The notes beneath the pieces are model-generated. The model saw only the letters and a list, made by a program, of their open reading frames with translations, was not told the DNA's origin and made no database searches. The translations under genes and the position numbers were made by a program. This document shows, one piece after another, positions 1-8,128 of a stretch of DNA of 64,000 nucleotides; position 1 is the stretch's first letter; every line of letters begins with the position of its first letter. This stretch comes from Candidatus Saccharimonadales bacterium (lineage in GTDB: Bacteria; Patescibacteriota; Saccharimonadia; Saccharimonadales; UBA4665): contig DASVRW010000002.1 of the NCBI GenBank assembly GCA_036388415.1, forward strand, positions 124,001 to 188,000. Reading direction: 5' to 3'.

Positions 1-108
1 CCTTGAGTGGCAACCTGCGGGGCGGCCCTTAGAATTGTTTATCTTGGGATAAGAATTTTAGGGGCGGACAGGCTAACGAGGCTCATGGATAGGTTTTGAG
101 AGTTAGGC
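1..108 (-). repeat. MITE-like palindromic repeat, copy 1 (cut by window start)
   Basis: This is a near-identical inverted copy of the element at 22514-22648. The first 39 bases match the reverse complement of 22588-22626 exactly, and similarity continues to about base 107. The copy ends in AGGTTTTGAG plus a diverged tail (91-107), which corresponds to the terminal inverted repeat of copy 2. About 20 nt of the other end must lie before base 1. The internal TTATC/GATAA hairpin is kept although its loop differs. No coding capacity is seen. Confidence 0.8.
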
Positions 109-177
109 TATAGTAATGCTGCACAGATGTATTAATCCACCTGTCGATGTCCTTACGTAAAATGCGTACTACCACGC

Positions 178-1587
178 TTAGAAGACACTGTTCCAGATGC
201 GTGACCATAATGTCGGGCCGTTACCAGGCAAGCCTGATTGCTTGGCGGCTGCAGCAACAATTGGCTTGGGAGTTTGTCCTTCAGGAGCCGCATTACCTGC
301 TGGATCAGGACTGATTTGCTCGCCAACGACCACAAGCCGCCGCAAGCTGGTGCCGGGCGGATCACAGGTAATCAGCGTGGCTGTGGCGGCCTTGCCAGCG
401 ACTGGGCCAAGCACGCTGACTTCGCTCGGCTCAACAATCCGTTTACTGAATACGCGGTACGCATAGGTTTTACCATCATGTGTCAGATAGAACGTGTCGC
501 CTTCAACCAGTTGATTCAGTAACACAAAGGCAAACTTATATTTGCCAGGATTGAAAATATTGTTACTGGAATGGCCAAAGAAGGCGGCATTACCAGCTTG
601 GCCAGGCTTGACTGTCGTCGGGTAGTGCACGACACCGTTATCAAGCGCCAGTTCTATTTGTTTTTCGTCCGTCGTCGTTTGCGAATAGTCAGTTGGGATT
701 TCCAGATTTATTTTGGGAATAATGATTTTTGGACCGCCGGATACGACCGTACTCGCAACGTCTACAATAATTGGCGTATCGTTGATCCGCCGGCTGGGCT
801 GCACGAACGGTGCGATAAAAAGCTCATTAAAGAATCCAAAGAGAACAATAAAGACGGCAAATAGACCGGCGCCCAGTCCAAACGCCAGCGAGCGCAGATG
901 GTGCTCTGCTTTGAGCTTACCACCAGCGCTCGCTGATCCGGCAGATTTGACTGACGAAAGAATACGTTTTTTGATGTCTGATGCATGTTCAGTAGTCAGA
1001 GCGGTTTTGAGCTTGCCGGCAGTTTTACCAATGGCTTGCTCGGCAGATTTCGTATGACGATCCAAGGCGGCAGCCCGGCTGGTTACGCGGGCCGAAACAT
1101 CGACAACGGCTGGCTTTGGCTTAGCAGGTGTCGGCAGGTCCTTAATTGTCGGCTGGATCGTCTGGAGAGGCTGCGTCGGCGCCGTGAATTGCTGATACGC
1201 CGGATTAGAGCCGTTGGCAACGTAAAATTCCTGCCATACCTTGTATTTCTCCTGATCTGGCAGGCCGGCGTAATAGTTGTGCCAGGCGGTCTGGATTTCG
1301 GTCATACTTTTGCCGGAGCTGTTCAGCTGAGCCATATATTGCTGGTGGGGTGAACCCTGGTGTGTCAGGCTTTCTACTTTGACTATTTCTTGGCCTGCAT
1401 CCGGCTCTTCAGCGTAGATGGCATGTATTTTGTTTCGTATCAGCTCGACGGCTGGATCGGATGAGCTGTTACGGGCTATAGGCTGCGTCGGCGTCACTAT
1501 AGTAACCGGCTGTACGTAGGCCGGTTGCTGGTCAAGCTGGCCGCCGGGTGCCGGCGAGTGGTGAGAAGGTTGTGTAGGGTCTGACAT
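178..1587 (-). CDS. Sortase-family transpeptidase, membrane anchored, long N-terminal region
   Basis: Sortases cut a sorting signal and join the protein to the cell envelope outside the membrane. The C-terminal catalytic domain shows the His in FFGHSSNN, the Cys motif TLITC (Cys about residue 408) and the following Arg in LRRLVV. One membrane segment lies at about residues 230-255 (LFAVFIVLFGFF). Before it is a roughly 230-residue cytoplasmic part, Pro/Gln rich at the start, with a helical stretch AWHNYYAGLPDQEK. The ATG at 1587 is preferred over a TTG at 1653, because the TTG's SD-like AAGGAG is only 2 nt away and a TATACT -10 box lies between the two. No LPXTG-type substrate is seen in this window. 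The exact sortase class is not assigned. Confidence 0.88.
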   Translation of the reverse strand: MSDPTQPSHHSPAPGGQLDQQPAYVQPVTIVTPTQPIARNSSSDPAVELIRNKIHAIYAEEPDAGQEIVKVESLTHQGSPHQQYMAQLNSSGKSMTEIQTAWHNYYAGLPDQEKYKVWQEFYVANGSNPAYQQFTAPTQPLQTIQPTIKDLPTPAKPKPAVVDVSARVTSRAAALDRHTKSAEQAIGKTAGKLKTALTTEHASDIKKRILSSVKSAGSASAGGKLKAEHHLRSLAFGLGAGLFAVFIVLFGFFNELFIAPFVQPSRRINDTPIIVDVASTVVSGGPKIIIPKINLEIPTDYSQTTTDEKQIELALDNGVVHYPTTVKPGQAGNAAFFGHSSNNIFNPGKYKFAFVLLNQLVEGDTFYLTHDGKTYAYRVFSKRIVEPSEVSVLGPVAGKAATATLITCDPPGTSLRRLVVVGEQISPDPAGNAAPEGQTPKPIVAAAAKQSGLPGNGPTLWSRIWNSVF

Positions 1588-1724
1588 GGTCCGTTGTCGT
1601 ATACGACTTAGATGTTTGCTCAAGTTGGCTGACTGCTTATAAGTATAGTACAATACTCCTTCAGTGGCACGCTGTTAGCTAAAATTAGCTTATGTTTAAT
1701 AATGCAAACGAGCAGCCGCCTGAC

Positions 1725-1809
1725 GGGCGAGTGGCGGAATTGGTATACGCGCACGACTCAAAATCGTGTTCCTTACGGATTGAGGGTTCGATTCCCTCCT
1801 CGCCCACCA
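1725..1809 (+). tRNA. tRNA-Leu(CAA)
   Basis: The acceptor stem GGGCGAG pairs with CTCGCCC, and CCA is encoded at 1807-1809. The anticodon stem CACGA/TCGTG carries loop CTCAAAA with anticodon CAA (reads UUG). The long variable arm (TTCCTTACGGATT region) is type II, as expected for Leu. The T-arm GGTTCGATTCC is intact. Confidence 0.96.
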
Positions 1810-1810
1810 T

Positions 1811-1847
1811 ACAAAAAGACTCTGCCAACGGTAGGGTCTTTTTGTAT
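1811..1847 (+). terminator. Intrinsic terminator after tRNA-Leu
   Basis: The arms CAAAAAGACTCTGCC and GGTAGGGTCTTTTTG form a hairpin whose 3' arm ends in a T run, two bases after the tRNA. It suits termination of the tRNA transcript. Confidence 0.75.
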
Positions 1848-2012
1848 GAATCTATTGAGAACCGAGCACCCAGTCGTCAGCTTTAGCTGACAGGATTGAG
1901 AAGTTCGATAGCAAAAAGCTCACGCAGAAGCAGCGCAGCAAGCTTTGAGTAAGCTTCGCAGATATACGACCAGAGCCATATTCCCTTCTTGCATACAATA
2001 TTTTAGCACTCA

Positions 2013-2819
2013 TTACTCTGTTACGTGCAGTGAATCAAATACTGCCGTTGTCAACGCCGCATGGGTATTGCTTGGATTTTGCAGCCACCAGGTGGCAGCG
2101 TGTCCGGCTGTCCGCACGCGCCAGATCGGCAGATCGGCTGTCAGTCGCGTACTGCTGACCTGTCCGGCTGATGCGGCGAATATATTGTCCAGATGTTTGA
2201 CAATGATATTGACACCGTGGAGCTCTGTAAAGGCGTGGAGCGCGTCGACAAATCGTAATATATCCATATCAAAGGTAAATGCCGTCGTATACTTGGCGTT
2301 CATAGCCAGCTTTTGTAACTGCGCCATGCTGATAACCAGCAGCGTATCGGGCCGGGCCAGCAGCGTGTCCGGCGTTGTGATATAGTAGTCGGCCGCATCC
2401 TTGGCGATTGTCAGCTGACCTGGGTGTTTGATAGCAAACTTCTCCAGGAATATCGCCGTTTCGCTGTTGCGGCCGAGATCACCGGCGAGTTGTACGCCGT
2501 CAGCCCAGTTGCCCATTGCCAGGGCTTCAGCCAGCGCCAGCTGCGAGAACGAGCCGCTCGGCGTCGCCCTGCCAAATTCGCCAGCGTCAAAAGTTTTGCC
2601 GAGGAGCTTGTGCAGCGAATCCGGCAAATACATCCGCGCCGTGCCGATGCCTGCTGCGGTAGCAGCCGAGTAGGCTTCGGCTGACGCGGCAAATCCGTGG
2701 ATGTTGCCGCCGATAATGAGCAGTTTGCCGGCAAATAGCCTATTTTCCGGACGGCTCCATAGCATATCCGGATAAAGCGGCGTGTCGGCGGTTTGTTTGT
2801 GCCAGTAGTCTCTGTCCAT
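2013..2819 (-). CDS. NnrD-like (YjeF C-terminal/ribokinase-fold) protein
   Basis: 268 residues. The pattern KLLIIGGNIHGFAASAEAY, then AATAAGIGTARMYLP, then GDLGRNSET resembles the ADP/ATP-dependent NAD(P)H-hydrate dehydratase (NnrD) domain, which repairs hydrated NAD(P)H. The usual strong NnrD signatures are diverged: GDLGRNS stands where GPGLG is expected, and the late GSGD motif is not clear. The substrate is therefore uncertain, and another ribokinase-fold role is possible. The stop of the NUDIX gene ends one base before this ATG, so the two form an operon. Both could serve nucleotide or cofactor clean-up. Confidence 0.6.
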   Translation of the reverse strand: MDRDYWHKQTADTPLYPDMLWSRPENRLFAGKLLIIGGNIHGFAASAEAYSAATAAGIGTARMYLPDSLHKLLGKTFDAGEFGRATPSGSFSQLALAEALAMGNWADGVQLAGDLGRNSETAIFLEKFAIKHPGQLTIAKDAADYYITTPDTLLARPDTLLVISMAQLQKLAMNAKYTTAFTFDMDILRFVDALHAFTELHGVNIIVKHLDNIFAASAGQVSSTRLTADLPIWRVRTAGHAATWWLQNPSNTHAALTTAVFDSLHVTE

Positions 2820-2820
2820 C

Positions 2821-3306
2821 TTACGTCTGCTGAAATTCCGGCACGAACTGGAATTGTCCCTGCGTCATATCGTTAGTAGCGTCAAACGTAAAGGTGGCCT
2901 GGACTAGTTTTCCTCGCAGCACCAGCGGCAGCCAGACACTATCGTCCTGCCACATGTCGTCATAGGGAATATTGGTCAGCTTATACCACTGCGGAGCCAT
3001 CTCTTCGGTCTCGCACGGTTCCCCGCTCCATTGCCGGCAAAAATAGGCGTGAACCTGCATATCAGCTGTACCGTCTGGAAATACAAAGTCGTGAACGGCT
3101 ACTTTGCTAAACTCAGTGGGTGTCAAGCCGATTTCTTCCTGCGTTTCGCGTACCAACGCTTGTTCTATTGTTTCACCTGGATCAACTTTGCCGCCGATAC
3201 CGTTCCAAAGCCCGCTGCCGAAGCCGCGTTTTTTCATAGCCAGCAAAATTTCATCATCACGTAGTAAAAATACCAAGGTGCAGATCTTGAGAGGAGTTTC
3301 AGACAT
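2821..3306 (-). CDS. NUDIX hydrolase, MTH1/NUDT1-like (oxidised purine NTP)
   Basis: 161 residues with a complete NUDIX box (GGKVDPGETIEQALVRETQ then EEIGL) that binds the metal and carries the catalytic glutamates. The flanking GLWNGIGGK and the late WQDDSVWLPLVL resemble the animal MTH1 family, which hydrolyses 8-oxo-dGTP and 2-OH-dATP, more than classical E. coli MutT. This substrate is inferred from those motifs. It is upstream of the NnrD-like gene in the same operon. A weak -10 (TAAGAT) lies 6 nt before the ATG, with no SD. Confidence 0.8.
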   Translation of the reverse strand: MSETPLKICTLVFLLRDDEILLAMKKRGFGSGLWNGIGGKVDPGETIEQALVRETQEEIGLTPTEFSKVAVHDFVFPDGTADMQVHAYFCRQWSGEPCETEEMAPQWYKLTNIPYDDMWQDDSVWLPLVLRGKLVQATFTFDATNDMTQGQFQFVPEFQQT

Positions 3307-3368
3307 GTAGCTATCTTAGCGCATCGCCCTGGCCATAACCAAACATTGCCGTCTGTGCTACCTCGGTT

Positions 3369-3989
3369 CTATCCTGTCGTTCTAGTATGCTGCAGAATAA
3401 TATGATGAATGAGATCGGCGTGCTCTCGCGTGTATAGCCAGCAGTCGTCATGCTCCCCCGGCAATCTGTAAAACGTAAAAGTTTCGTTGGTTGGTAACGC
3501 CTCAGCCGCGTTCGGCATAAACCAGGCGTCGTGGTCATTCCGGATGATCGCTACTGTCTCATGTGCTAGCGCTTCGTGAAAGTTATGCTTGCGCGCCAGT
3601 TGCCCGATTTTGACAACCCGGGCAATGTTGGCCAGTATGTATACCCAGTTCCAAGCTGTTTTATGCAGATAAAATCCGACCTTGCGGCGGCGGATATGCG
3701 CCACAAAATCCCACCAAGTTTTTTGGCAAATCCGCACGATGTTGCTGCGGCCAGGCCAGTACGGCGGATCGATCAGGATGAGCAGCTTGTTGTGACGCGT
3801 GTTCGGTAGAAAGAAGCAGCCAGCTGAGTGTGTAACAACGATGTCGGCAATTGAGGCATCCTGCACTGGCCGGTAGCCGTGTGTTGTTAGTTCACGGGCC
3901 AGCCGATTGGTGTGCCATGAACCTTCACCAAAACCCGGCATTATAGCAACAGTCGTTTGTGCACCGGGCGAGGCTAAATACTTGGCCAT
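3369..3989 (-). CDS. Alpha/beta-hydrolase-like protein
   Basis: 206 residues. An N-terminal strand and turn (TVAIMPGFGEGSW) is followed by IVVTHSAGCFFLP, which fits a nucleophile elbow (H-S-A-G, without the first Gly of GxSxG). GEHDDCW near the C-terminus could supply the catalytic His. The short length and missing cap suggest a small esterase or lipase-like or degenerate member; no substrate can be named. The start is ATG with a TATAGA box 5 nt upstream. The xthA stop is 6 bp away, so the two may be co-transcribed. Confidence 0.5.
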   Translation of the reverse strand: MAKYLASPGAQTTVAIMPGFGEGSWHTNRLARELTTHGYRPVQDASIADIVVTHSAGCFFLPNTRHNKLLILIDPPYWPGRSNIVRICQKTWWDFVAHIRRRKVGFYLHKTAWNWVYILANIARVVKIGQLARKHNFHEALAHETVAIIRNDHDAWFMPNAAEALPTNETFTFYRLPGEHDDCWLYTREHADLIHHIILQHTRTTG

Positions 3990-3995
3990 TATGCT

Positions 3996-4820
3996 CTATA
4001 CCTCGAGTGTAATACTAACCGGACAATGGTCGGAGCCGTAGACGTCCGCATGAATAGCAGCGTCTGTCACCTTATCTTTGAGACTCACTGACACCAGGAA
4101 ATAATCGATCCGCCAGCCGACATTACGCTCGCGGGCCTTGGCAAAATGCGACCACCAGCTGTAGTGGCCATTGCCCTGCTTGAACAAACGTAGCGTGTCG
4201 ATAAATCCAGCATCCAAGAAGGCTTGAAAGCCGCTACGTTCCTCTTCGGTAAAGCCCTTTTTGCCGCGGTTGGGCTTGGGATTAGCCAGGTCGTCTTCGG
4301 TGTGTGCCACATTAAGGTCGCCACAGAAGACGACCGGTTTGGGGGTGCCATTGGCTGGCCCGCCGCCGCGTTCCAATTGTTTGCAATATTCCAGAAATGC
4401 CGGATCCCATTGCTTGTGACGCAGTGGTATACGACTCAGGTCGTCTTTGGCATTTGGCGTGTAAACGGTGACAACCCAGAATTTTGCGAACTCAGCAGCA
4501 ATCACCCTGCCCTCTTTATTGGGATCGCCGTAGACATCGCCGCTGACGTTGTATTCGTCGATGATATCCTGCGGAAAACCATTCACGACTTGGAGCGGCG
4601 CAACTTTACTGAATATTGCTGTGCTGCTGTAGCCCGGCTTATCTGCCGAATACCAAAATTGGCTATAACCCGGCAGCTCAAGCTCGACTTGTTCCTGCTT
4701 GGCCTTGGTTTCTTGCAAACAGATGATATCGGGCTGCTCATTGTCGATAAATGGCTGCCACATGTTCTTTTTGATGACGGCGCGGATGCCGTTGACATTC
4801 CAGGAGTAAATTTTGATCAT
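3996..4820 (-). CDS. xthA: Exodeoxyribonuclease III / AP endonuclease
   Basis: 274 residues, the normal size for ExoA/XthA, which cuts DNA 5' of abasic sites and trims 3' ends in base-excision repair. Visible active-site elements are IYSWNVNGIRA (Asn), ICLQETKA (metal-binding Glu), VTVYTPNA (Tyr), FCGDLNVAH (Asp/Asn) and YGSDHCPV (Asp-His). A short GGGPANG insertion sits before the GDLN motif. TATACT lies 6 nt before the ATG and no SD is present, so a leaderless transcript divergent from pyrH is likely. Confidence 0.95.
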   Translation of the reverse strand: MIKIYSWNVNGIRAVIKKNMWQPFIDNEQPDIICLQETKAKQEQVELELPGYSQFWYSADKPGYSSTAIFSKVAPLQVVNGFPQDIIDEYNVSGDVYGDPNKEGRVIAAEFAKFWVVTVYTPNAKDDLSRIPLRHKQWDPAFLEYCKQLERGGGPANGTPKPVVFCGDLNVAHTEDDLANPKPNRGKKGFTEEERSGFQAFLDAGFIDTLRLFKQGNGHYSWWSHFAKARERNVGWRIDYFLVSVSLKDKVTDAAIHADVYGSDHCPVSITLEV

Positions 4821-4826
4821 ATGGCC

Positions 4827-4859
4827 AGTATAGCCGGGGTCGACATGATTTGCTAGACT
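4827..4859. promoter_or_regulatory. Back-to-back leaderless promoters for xthA (-) and pyrH (+)
   Basis: Only 47 bp separate the two start codons. On the minus strand TATACT occupies 4832-4827, 6 nt before the xthA ATG. On the plus strand an extended -10 (TGCTAGACT, 4851-4859) ends 8 nt before the pyrH ATG. Initiation about 7 nt after either box would fall at the start codons. Confidence 0.6.
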
Positions 4860-4867
4860 GATAGATA

Positions 4868-5572
4868 ATGTACAAACGCATCCTACTCAAGCTTTCCGGC
4901 GAACAATTATCAGGTAAATTCGAAGGTGGTATTGATGCTGAGCTTGGCGCCTGGTTGGCTCAAGAGGTCAAAAAAGTGATCGCGAACGGTACGCAGGTCG
5001 TGATCATGGTTGGCGGCGGCAATTATGCCCGCGGGGCCCAGCTGGCCGGTCATGGCATCGGACGAGTCACGGCTGACAATATCGGCATGTTGGCGACACT
5101 GATGAACACGCTGGCACTGTCTGATATCTTCAATGCTCAGAATGTGCCGACTCGTGGCGTTAGTAGTATTGTAGCCGAACAAGTGGTCGATCCGTTCACA
5201 CATCGCCGCGCCATCAGTCATTTGCAGAAAAACCGGGTGGTTATCGTCGGTGGTGGTATTGGCCGGCCGTACCTGACGACGGATACTGCCGCTGTCAGCC
5301 TGGCGCTTGAGCTGGAATGCGAAGTAGTCCTGAAGGCCACCAAAGTCGACGGTATCTACGATAAAGACCCGGCTAAGCATGACGACGCCAAACGATTTGG
5401 GAGCTTATCGTTCCAGCAGGCAGTTGCCGACGATGCCATCATGGTCATGGACAAAGCGGCTCTCGGACTCGCCATGGAACATGACTTACCAATATTAGTG
5501 TTCGATTCATCGGTATCTGACAATATCTTGAAAGCAGTTGCCGGCGATCCAGTCGGAACTATCATCTCATAA
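4868..5572 (+). CDS. pyrH: UMP kinase
   Basis: 234 residues of the amino-acid-kinase fold. It phosphorylates UMP to UDP with ATP, the committed step to UTP/CTP. Motifs are ILLKLSGEQLSG (phosphate-binding Lys/Gly), IMVGGGNYARGA, a NIGMLATLMN UMP-pocket helix, VVIVGGGIGRPYLTTDTAA, and KATKVDGIYDKDP for nucleotide binding. These are the hallmark sequences of bacterial hexameric PyrH. No frr or tsf neighbour is present, unlike in many bacteria. Transcription probably starts at or next to the ATG. Confidence 0.96.
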   Translation: MYKRILLKLSGEQLSGKFEGGIDAELGAWLAQEVKKVIANGTQVVIMVGGGNYARGAQLAGHGIGRVTADNIGMLATLMNTLALSDIFNAQNVPTRGVSSIVAEQVVDPFTHRRAISHLQKNRVVIVGGGIGRPYLTTDTAAVSLALELECEVVLKATKVDGIYDKDPAKHDDAKRFGSLSFQQAVADDAIMVMDKAALGLAMEHDLPILVFDSSVSDNILKAVAGDPVGTIIS

Positions 5573-5671
5573 CATTTGTATTCAAGATCGATATAATCAA
5601 ACCATATTATTGCTATTTGTAATAAATAGGTCTACATTATATTTTAAGAAACATAGCCGGGAGTTTGATAT

Positions 5672-6979
5672 ATGGGTCGTAGGATGATCTTAGGTAGTTC
5701 GGCATTGGTTCTGGGTGCAGCAATTGGCGTGCCATTAGGGGTGTACACGAGCGTAAATATCGACTCTGAAACAGACCCAGTTACAAAATTTTTCCATAAC
5801 ATGGGTGAATCTTATGATTCGGTCGGTCATGTTTTATCATTCATGGTCCAGGATGCGACGTGCTTCGCTAATGATGCCTGGTGTCCAACCGAGCCAGCGC
5901 GGGATGTGCAAACAAAGTCCCCGAGTGTACAATCCCAGGATCCATCCGCGGCACCAGCACCAAAAGACACCCCTTCACCCTCCCCGGCATCCGCAACAAA
6001 GACGAATAAAATAGATCCGATTGCCGAAAACTGCATGAGCCGGCATATCTCGCTCAGTGAGCGGCTTGGTAAATTGATGATGATCAAGGTCGACGCAAAT
6101 AATACTGCTCCTATGACGCCGTTATTTAATTCGTATCATATTGGTGGTGCGGTTCTGACGGGTCAAATTGCCGATCCAAGCAAGGGTGAGGTAAAGGAAT
6201 TCAAAGCAGCCACGAACGCACTGATTGCAGTCGAACAAGGTGAAATCAACCAGCCATTTAGTAATCTTAGTCTGCTACCTGCTCCGGCAATAGTTGCCGC
6301 GACGCAGACACCTGAGCAAGCAAAGACAATGGTGGCAGAACATGCCCGCAAACTGCATGAAGCCGGTGTCGATGTGGTACTTGGCGCGCAGTTTGAGCAG
6401 ATGCCATCGAGTAATACGGCTATTCAGTCTGATCAACATGATCAGGATTTTGGCAAGAGTCCAGAAGAAATACGACAGTACAACACTGCTTATCTGCAAG
6501 GCTGGATCGACGGTGGAATTCTGCCAGTAGCCGAGCTATTTGGTGACGACACCGATCTGCAGTCATACAATAATCTGGGCAACAATTTTGGCGACAATGT
6601 CGGAGCTTTAACTCGTCAACATGCTACGACTAATCCAAATAATGTGCAGTCAGCTCAGCTGAGTACAAAAGATATTACTGGCAAATTAAGAAATCAAATG
6701 GATTTTAAAGGGCTTATCATCACCGAGTTGTTGAGTAATGAATCGATTCAGGGAAAATTATCTGTTGCCGTAGGCCGTGCGCTTATTGACGGTAACGACA
6801 TGATATATGTTAAAGATTCCCCTGCTGATACTAGTTGGAACGCACAGCTGTATGCAAATGTAGCAAAATTACAAAAATTATATGAGTCAGGTGAGCTAAC
6901 AGATAAACGAATCAATGCTTCGATAGTGAGAATCCAAAATACTCAAGAAATCAAAATCACATACGATCCATTGTGTTAA
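5672..6979 (+). CDS. Membrane-anchored GH3-fold (NagZ-like) protein, probably inactive
   Basis: 435 residues: an N-terminal membrane anchor (ILGSSALVLGAAIGVPLGVY), a Pro/Ser/Ala-rich linker to about residue 115, then a domain laid out like a family-3 glycosidase (LSERLGKLMMIKV, IGGAVLTGQI, EAGVDVVLG, GILPVAELFG, FKGLIITELL). The diagnostic NagZ motif KHFPGHG is absent and the usual nucleophile Asp of the ISDD-type motif is replaced (ITELL). Hydrolysis is therefore doubtful and a binding or scaffold role more likely. A related protein is at 27422-29215. An SD (GGGAG) lies 7 nt before the ATG. Confidence 0.6.
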   Translation: MGRRMILGSSALVLGAAIGVPLGVYTSVNIDSETDPVTKFFHNMGESYDSVGHVLSFMVQDATCFANDAWCPTEPARDVQTKSPSVQSQDPSAAPAPKDTPSPSPASATKTNKIDPIAENCMSRHISLSERLGKLMMIKVDANNTAPMTPLFNSYHIGGAVLTGQIADPSKGEVKEFKAATNALIAVEQGEINQPFSNLSLLPAPAIVAATQTPEQAKTMVAEHARKLHEAGVDVVLGAQFEQMPSSNTAIQSDQHDQDFGKSPEEIRQYNTAYLQGWIDGGILPVAELFGDDTDLQSYNNLGNNFGDNVGALTRQHATTNPNNVQSAQLSTKDITGKLRNQMDFKGLIITELLSNESIQGKLSVAVGRALIDGNDMIYVKDSPADTSWNAQLYANVAKLQKLYESGELTDKRINASIVRIQNTQEIKITYDPLC

Positions 6980-7042
6980 ATACCGTCTTGTTAGTCACCA
7001 ATGAAAAGAGTAAGCTTATGCCTATAACACCATGTACGACAT

Positions 7043-7303
7043 ATGTCTGAAGAACTAAGATCACGCGATCGAAAAACAAATCTCATGGCGATCGGCGCAG
7101 TCATAGGCTGCTTGTGTGCGGCAAGTGGACTTAGTGACGAGGTCTTTAATCAAGGCAAAATCCGGCACGTGGTTACCGACAAAACTATTGAATACTCTAG
7201 GGACTTTATCGATCAAAACATCGGCTCGTTAGGATCACCATCTTTTGTACTCGATGAGGCTGTGCCGATATATATTCATTCTGCGGTTATTCGACAATCC
7301 TAG
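7043..7303 (+). CDS. Small protein with N-terminal hydrophobic segment, unknown
   Basis: 86 residues: a charged N-terminus (EELRSRDRKT), a short hydrophobic stretch (LMAIGAVIGCLCAASGL) that could be a membrane segment, then a polar tail. It follows the GH3-like gene in the same direction at 63 bp. No clear SD is present, so the start is uncertain. No family is recognised. Confidence 0.45.
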   Translation: MSEELRSRDRKTNLMAIGAVIGCLCAASGLSDEVFNQGKIRHVVTDKTIEYSRDFIDQNIGSLGSPSFVLDEAVPIYIHSAVIRQS

Positions 7304-7315
7304 CTTTACGCCTGA

Positions 7316-8128
7316 TTATTTAAAATCTTTGGAGCCTTGCAATAACCACTCTATGATCTGATATGCTTCACGGATACGGTTAACTGCCTTTTTTGTACGT
7401 AGCGGATCCTCGCTATAATAGGGTATCTTGCCCTCTAAAGTCAGCTCAGCAAAATACAGCTGACGTGCGATTCTTACCATCACGTTTCGGCTGTCGATAT
7501 TTTTTGTGTGGTCGAAGGGTCGGCCGTAGACGGTGATATTGCGCATTGGAGCAATGAGCATTTCGCGAATTATTGTATCGTGATGAACAAAGCCTTTATT
7601 GCGTATATCGTCTGGTACGAAAGCATTGCCTAATACGTTTTCTATGCCCATAACAGTCAAAGAAATCTTACGCACATTATCTGTTTGGTCAAGGATGTCG
7701 ATGCCTTCGTTGAACGTAATGTAATCGAAAAAAGAGCCACTGAGAACAACGTCAAAATCAATATCTCCTGGCTTTTCGGCATGAGCGTATGAGCCGGCTA
7801 TAGATATGTGCTCAATAGTGAACCCGAGCGGTCCGTAAGTTTTGTCTATAAAGTCGAGTACGATTTGTAAGTGCTCATTGATATGTACGACACGTTTGAG
7901 CATACCATCTCGCTCATAGACATTACCCTTCTGGTACCAATAGTTGTAAAGAAGTTCTTTTTGCAATACTTTTGCGTCAGCACCTATGTTCAGATAGCTT
8001 GGCTGAAATTCAACCAGAGGATATATAACGTTGAATGGCAGACTATCACGGTCATGATAGCTGTGTTCACTTGCATCACCCGGTTTCGCCAAAGTGACGT
8101 ATGGTTTTTGAGGTTTGGCAGTATTCAT
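7316..8128 (-). CDS. Pol-beta-superfamily nucleotidyltransferase
   Basis: 270 residues. The motif IAGSYAHAEKPGDIDFDVV is the GS...DxD signature that binds the nucleotide and two metals in minimal nucleotidyltransferases. The C-terminal half is helical and basic and could bind the acceptor. Substrates of this superfamily include RNA ends, proteins and antibiotics, so none can be assigned. Its ATG overlaps the stop of the PrnB-like gene (TAATG), so the two are translationally coupled and probably work together. It is the last gene of the minus-strand arm of the AT-rich island. Confidence 0.75.
   Translation of the reverse strand: MNTAKPQKPYVTLAKPGDASEHSYHDRDSLPFNVIYPLVEFQPSYLNIGADAKVLQKELLYNYWYQKGNVYERDGMLKRVVHINEHLQIVLDFIDKTYGPLGFTIEHISIAGSYAHAEKPGDIDFDVVLSGSFFDYITFNEGIDILDQTDNVRKISLTVMGIENVLGNAFVPDDIRNKGFVHHDTIIREMLIAPMRNITVYGRPFDHTKNIDSRNVMVRIARQLYFAELTLEGKIPYYSEDPLRTKKAVNRIREAYQIIEWLLQGSKDFK

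Noticed and set aside
985-1353. Plus-strand 122-residue frame inside the sortase gene
   Set aside because: Shadow frame opposite a well-supported gene, with no SD and no recognisable domain.
1887-2012. Possible small RNA after the tRNA-Leu terminator
   Set aside because: Only weak short repeats (AGCTT, GCAGC) and no promoter; not enough support.
4224-4856. 210-residue plus-strand frame opposite xthA
   Set aside because: Antisense of a clear exonuclease III gene with all catalytic motifs.
7000-7316. tRNA-Ser 3'-end duplication as the left end of the island
   Set aside because: No copy of the tRNA terminal sequence was found in this stretch.
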